NCBI GenBank assembly: GCA_000406005.1
Contig: ASZN01000021.1
Location: 1 to 64,000, forward strand
DNA length: 64,000 bases
Origin: Candidatus Poribacteria bacterium WGA-3G
Lineage (GTDB): Bacteria > Poribacteria > WGA-4E > WGA-3G
Direction of reading: 5' to 3'
Positions within the stretch are counted from its first letter, which is position 1. Each line of letters starts with the position of its first letter. The translations under genes were made by a program, and so were the position numbers. The notes under the pieces are model-generated. The model had not been told where the DNA came from. It made no database searches and saw only the letters and a program-made list of their open reading frames with translations. This document shows, piece after piece, positions 60,876 to 64,000 of the stretch.

Positions 60876-62036
60876 TCATCTGTTGCTTCGCTTGGGACGC
60901 ATATTAAACCGCTCTGGACGATAAGATGCAAACCAATCCACTCGAACACCGTCCAAGATTTCTAACGTCGCCATTTCACCGACCAAAGGTGCCAGCGTCA
61001 CACCGCTGTGCATGAGCGCAACATACAAGTTCCGCACCGCTTCAGTAAATCCGAGAACAGGAAACCCATCAAGCGGCATCGGACGATAACCGACGGGTGT
61101 CGGAATCGCCTGCGCGTCCGCTATCGTCGGCAGATAGGCTCTGGCACGGTCAAGGAGCGCATCCGCATGCTGTTGCGAGTCGTCACGATTCATCCCTTCT
61201 TGTGTTCCCTGTCCGATTCTGAGACTCCCATCAGAAAGCTGCCGGAGATGGAGATGTTGATGATTCTCATCTGTAGCCGGGGCATGGATAACCGCTACGT
61301 TGTGTAAGACCTCAACGCAGGGGGTCGTCTTAATAACAATACCGGGACTCTGTTGTTGTGGAATCTGCACTTGGGCAAAGGAGGCCAGTTCGGTCGTCTG
61401 AACGCCGCTCGCCAAAACGACAACATCGCAAGGAAACTCGGTGTCGGCGGTTTTGACTGCGACGACGCTGTCGTCGCGAACGACAAATCCGGTAACGGCT
61501 GTCTGCGAATGCACAACCGCACCCGCTTCACACGCACGCTGGAGACAGACATCAATAAAAGTATCGGTCTCTATATGGATATCCGCCTCGGAGAGAGACG
61601 CTGCAAGGACATCACCGGGATCGAGATGCGGCTCAAGTGCCAACATCTCCGCACACCTGATCAAACGGCACGGATACCCCCATGTCTGGATCTGTCGGAC
61701 CCGTTGACGCAGCTGCGTTGCGCGACGCGGATGATTTTCCCACCGCATTTCGCCGCCGTAACGGATACCAATATCCGCATCAAGTTGATACGCCAACCGG
61801 TACCACATATCCAACGAACGGCGATTGAGTGTATGGTACTCACGCGGATCTTTGCCAAACCCGTTCACCCACGCAAAAGAGTGACCGGACGCACCCGCCC
61901 CGGGCATGTCGCGTTCCAGAAGCGTTACAGTAATACCGTCACGCCGCGATAAATGATAACCGAGCGTGGCACCTATAATACCCGCACCTACTATGACTAC
62001 ACTTTTCGTCTGGGAACTGTAACTTCTGTTTGACAA
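60876..62036 (-). CDS. FAD-dependent oxidoreductase (DAO family)
   Basis: 386 residues. FAD/NAD site VIVGAGIIGATLGYHLS near residue 13, and GAGASGHSFAWVNGF; C-terminal TPVGYRPMPLDGFPVLGF and ALMHSGVTLAPL match glycine oxidase or D-amino-acid dehydrogenase-like enzymes. Oxidises a primary or secondary amine such as glycine, sarcosine or proline derivatives; which is unknown. Start is TTG at 62036 preceded by AGAGGGG. A gene for a membrane protein lies 38 nt upstream. Confidence 0.83.
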   Translation of the reverse strand: MSNRSYSSQTKSVVIVGAGIIGATLGYHLSRRDGITVTLLERDMPGAGASGHSFAWVNGFGKDPREYHTLNRRSLDMWYRLAYQLDADIGIRYGGEMRWENHPRRATQLRQRVRQIQTWGYPCRLIRCAEMLALEPHLDPGDVLAASLSEADIHIETDTFIDVCLQRACEAGAVVHSQTAVTGFVVRDDSVVAVKTADTEFPCDVVVLASGVQTTELASFAQVQIPQQQSPGIVIKTTPCVEVLHNVAVIHAPATDENHQHLHLRQLSDGSLRIGQGTQEGMNRDDSQQHADALLDRARAYLPTIADAQAIPTPVGYRPMPLDGFPVLGFTEAVRNLYVALMHSGVTLAPLVGEMATLEILDGVRVDWFASYRPERFNMRPKRSNR

Positions 62037-62074
62037 GGAACCCCTCTGCGAAACCGATTGGAAACTCCGATCAT

Positions 62075-62695
62075 CTAACGATGCACCGCGACAATAAAAC
62101 CTGTTAAGCCAACAAGCAACAACTGAAAGCCGGTTTCATAAAACAGAATAAAAAATGGTTGGCAGAGCGCAATCAAACTCAATGCGATTAAGCCGACAGA
62201 AAGGCGTTCACACACGGTTTTTTCTGAAAAGACAATCGAAAAAACAATTATACCAGGAAGGAGTAGGTGTAGAGCCGTACCGCCAAGCGACGGAAAAAAA
62301 GGTTGGTAGAGGAAGATAATGCCGAGACACGCTAAGAGTGCCGAACCAATCGTCGCAACCTGCTTCGCTGCTGTCGTCATACCAAATGCAATCGCACCGG
62401 CAAACAGGAGATGAAACGCTGAACCACGCAGAATCGCGGGAATAGGGAGATAGAGAAATCCGAGTCCAATAATTAGACCAACACCAGATATAACAGCGAT
62501 CCGCTGTCTGTTTTCAAAAGCAGTCCCACCGAGAATCGCAGCAATACTCAGCAGCACGAATGCGATACCTTTCAGTAGAACAGCATTCTGCGTAACAACC
62601 GGAGGCAACAACGGAATACCATCTATATAGAGAAAAACAATACCAATAACAAAGAAGCCGATTGCAAGCAGTTGATTCCGTTTTCTTTTCGTCAT
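62075..62695 (-). CDS. Multi-spanning membrane protein, unknown
   Basis: 206 residues with about eight hydrophobic helices and short loops, rich in Ile, Leu, Gly and Phe. Repeated IxFLYxPIPxxLRGSAFHLL-type segments suggest two or more internal repeats. No family recognised. It follows the PhyH-coiled-coil pair and could be a small permease or DUF membrane protein. ATG 62695 has no strong SD. Confidence 0.55.
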   Translation of the reverse strand: MTKRKRNQLLAIGFFVIGIVFLYIDGIPLLPPVVTQNAVLLKGIAFVLLSIAAILGGTAFENRQRIAVISGVGLIIGLGFLYLPIPAILRGSAFHLLFAGAIAFGMTTAAKQVATIGSALLACLGIIFLYQPFFPSLGGTALHLLLPGIIVFSIVFSEKTVCERLSVGLIALSLIALCQPFFILFYETGFQLLLVGLTGFIVAVHR

Positions 62696-62738
62696 AGCGA
62701 TTTCTTAGTGACCTGTAGCCGTTCCCGACTAAACTTCC

Positions 62739-63203
62739 TTAATCTTTTCGTTTCAACAGACGGTCCATCCAACCCTTAGACTGTTCTTTTACTAACTGAC
62801 TCCTTAAATCCGCAATTTGTGAAGACCACTTCGCTCTCTCAACATCGAAAGATTCAATCATCTCTCGAAGCTCAGCATTTTCGGCAGCAAGTTTTTGTTT
62901 ATCCGCCTCCAATTTGGCACAAGTTTCCCGGAGATACGTAATATCAATAACTTGACAACTGAGATTCTCAATAATATCATCCGTTGGCATATTATAAGAG
63001 AGTCTTTTTATCAGCGGCGCGAGTCCGTCAATCCGCAGTTGAATCTGTGGTGCTGTGGTGCCTCCAGGTTCCTCAGATGGCGCAGAGACAACCCGTAAAA
63101 ACGGTTCGATATCTGTATCTCGCCGTTCCAATGTTCGACTGATGATCCCTTCTTCCACACCTATAATTTCTGAAATCTCGGAAGGGTTCATATAGAGATC
63201 CAT
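62739..63203 (-). CDS. Hypothetical coiled-coil protein
   Basis: 154 residues from ATG 63203 (SD AGGAAAATTTAGC). The N-terminal half carries MNPSEISEIIGVEEGIISRT, resembling a short HTH-like motif; the C-terminal half (about 95-150) is a strong coiled coil (LEADKQKLAAENAELREMIE). The frame extends to 63320 but over the next gene. Could be a regulator or structural protein; no family recognised. Confidence 0.6.
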   Translation of the reverse strand: MDLYMNPSEISEIIGVEEGIISRTLERRDTDIEPFLRVVSAPSEEPGGTTAPQIQLRIDGLAPLIKRLSYNMPTDDIIENLSCQVIDITYLRETCAKLEADKQKLAAENAELREMIESFDVERAKWSSQIADLRSQLVKEQSKGWMDRLLKRKD

Positions 63204-63225
63204 GCTAAATTTTCCTATAGCCACT

Positions 63226-63963
63226 TCACGAAATCCCGTCCCAATATTTCCACATATCGTCAGGGGTTTCAAACTTAATCTCGTCGAGATCTTTCCGTCG
63301 GTACCTACTGATGAGTGCAATTCTGACGTTGCGACCGCAGTTCGGGCCCGCAGTATGACTCATCTGATGATGCCAGAAACAGACATCGCCAGCACCACCT
63401 GTGAATTCATAACTCGGTCCTAAATCAAACGGGGCACCACCGCCGGGGAGGCTATCCAAATCGTGGTGTCTGAAATATTCCGCCCAAATTAAATGGCTCC
63501 CGGGCCAGACGGTAAACCCACCACCTTGTTTTTCAACCGTGTCGAGATAAACGGTCGCGCCGAGTGTGAACGAACCGACGACACCTTTCGGCACACCGTT
63601 CGTAGGCGTGTGATAACCGTCAAGATGTCCCCCAGGTTCGCGCCATTCTCTGTCTGGATCCGGAAAATTGATATGCGGACCGGCACCGCCACTCGGATGT
63701 AATTTATCTTTCCCGACGAGTTCTTCCGCCATAGCGAAAACTCGGTTATTGTATGTTGTGCCCTTGATAACGTCTTCACCACCGACAGGTACCGTACGAT
63801 AACCTTTACGAATCCAAGACTCCGGGTCGTTCCTATCTTCGTCAAGTGCTTCCCAAAGCCTGTCAAGTGCAGCATCGATCGTTTCTTGTGCCAGCGCGCC
63901 GCGCACAACCAGATAGCCGTTTTCTTTAAAGAATGTTTTGTCTGCTTCTGTTAAATACGCCAT
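63226..63963 (-). CDS. Phytanoyl-CoA dioxygenase family protein
   Basis: 245 residues, third PhyH-like gene. Iron ligands: HLD in GGHLDGYHTPTNG and distal His in HHQMSHTAGPN; the 2-oxoglutarate Arg follows in VRIALISRYRR. Start ATG 63963 is preceded by AAGGGAAAC and gives TEADKTFFKENGYLVVRGAL; the longer frame to 63990 is unsupported. It reads toward the coiled-coil gene (22-nt gap), operon-like. Substrate unknown. Confidence 0.87.
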   Translation of the reverse strand: MAYLTEADKTFFKENGYLVVRGALAQETIDAALDRLWEALDEDRNDPESWIRKGYRTVPVGGEDVIKGTTYNNRVFAMAEELVGKDKLHPSGGAGPHINFPDPDREWREPGGHLDGYHTPTNGVPKGVVGSFTLGATVYLDTVEKQGGGFTVWPGSHLIWAEYFRHHDLDSLPGGGAPFDLGPSYEFTGGAGDVCFWHHQMSHTAGPNCGRNVRIALISRYRRKDLDEIKFETPDDMWKYWDGIS

Positions 63964-64000
63964 AATTTTGTTTCCCTTGCAATCTACCACGTTTAGAGAA

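Overview
The window looks like a bacterial chromosome segment, most plausibly from Candidatus Poribacteria or a close relative. This is inferred from content: three phytanoyl-CoA-dioxygenase-like genes, many Gfo/Idh/MocA oxidoreductases, sugar-phosphate isomerase and enolase-superfamily genes, a 14-repeat WD40 protein and many dispersed palindromic elements. No 16S rRNA is present, so this is not proven. Housekeeping genes (dut, infA, rsgA, nfo, obg, proB, proA, tilS, hpt, three intact tRNAs plus one split tRNA) are interspersed with catabolic and accessory genes.

Layout. 1-6.9 kb: dut (cut by the window edge), SMP-30 lactonase, tRNA-Arg, two secreted or acidic hypotheticals, a small inverted-repeat element next to a toxin-antitoxin-like PIN pair, a frameshifted small gene, a DMT exporter and a PhyH dioxygenase. 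7-9.1 kb: infA-rsgA-acetyltransferase. 9.4-10.9 kb: a bacterial selenoprotein N homologue read through an in-frame TGA. 11-15 kb: permease remnant, WD40 protein, leader ORFs, a sigma-like HTH protein and an OmpR-type regulator. 15.4-22.4 kb: M28 peptidase, MDR dehydrogenase, PhyH, RmlB-like dehydratase, aldo/keto reductase and a thiamine-binding-type protein. 22.6-26.5 kb: three secreted paralogues carrying five copies of one domain. 26.5-31.8 kb: sugar and alcohol oxidoreductases and endonuclease IV. 32-39.5 kb: zinc-ribbon protein, copper chaperone, obg-proB, an MNT-HEPN fusion, proA, a Uma2 nuclease and a MurJ-like flippase. 39.4-43.8 kb: GDPD phosphodiesterase, NtrC-type regulator, luciferase-like monooxygenase and aldo/keto reductase. 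44-49 kb: a tRNA cluster followed by tilS-hpt. 49.3-53.6 kb: di-haem cytochrome c, lipoprotein, a structured leader, a LysM-M23 peptidase and a beta-barrel/lytic transglycosylase fusion. 53.7-64 kb: a Gfo/Idh/MocA and mandelate-racemase-type catabolic cluster, an ABC substrate-binding protein, an orphan DNA methyltransferase, an FAD amine oxidase and a third PhyH.

Two signals stand out. First, tRNA-Leu(UAA) at 44041-46543 is interrupted between anticodon positions 34 and 35 by a 2.4-kb group II intron. It has a GTGCG start, an AC end, a 34-nt domain V, an EBS1 matching IBS1, and a reverse transcriptase-maturase-HNH ORF. Group I introns are well known at this site in cyanobacteria and plastids; a mobile group II intron here is unexpected. 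Second, the 9375-10928 gene encodes a selenoprotein N-like protein whose Ser-Cys-Sec motif is followed, 24 nt after the UGA, by a bacterial SECIS-like hairpin. Other candidates are a structured RNA leader before a cell-wall peptidase gene, a dnaX-type slippery run splitting a small gene, and a short-terminal-inverted-repeat (TAGGACTTACGCA) element family present in at least six places.

All calls come from reading the sequence and recalled family knowledge; no database search was run.
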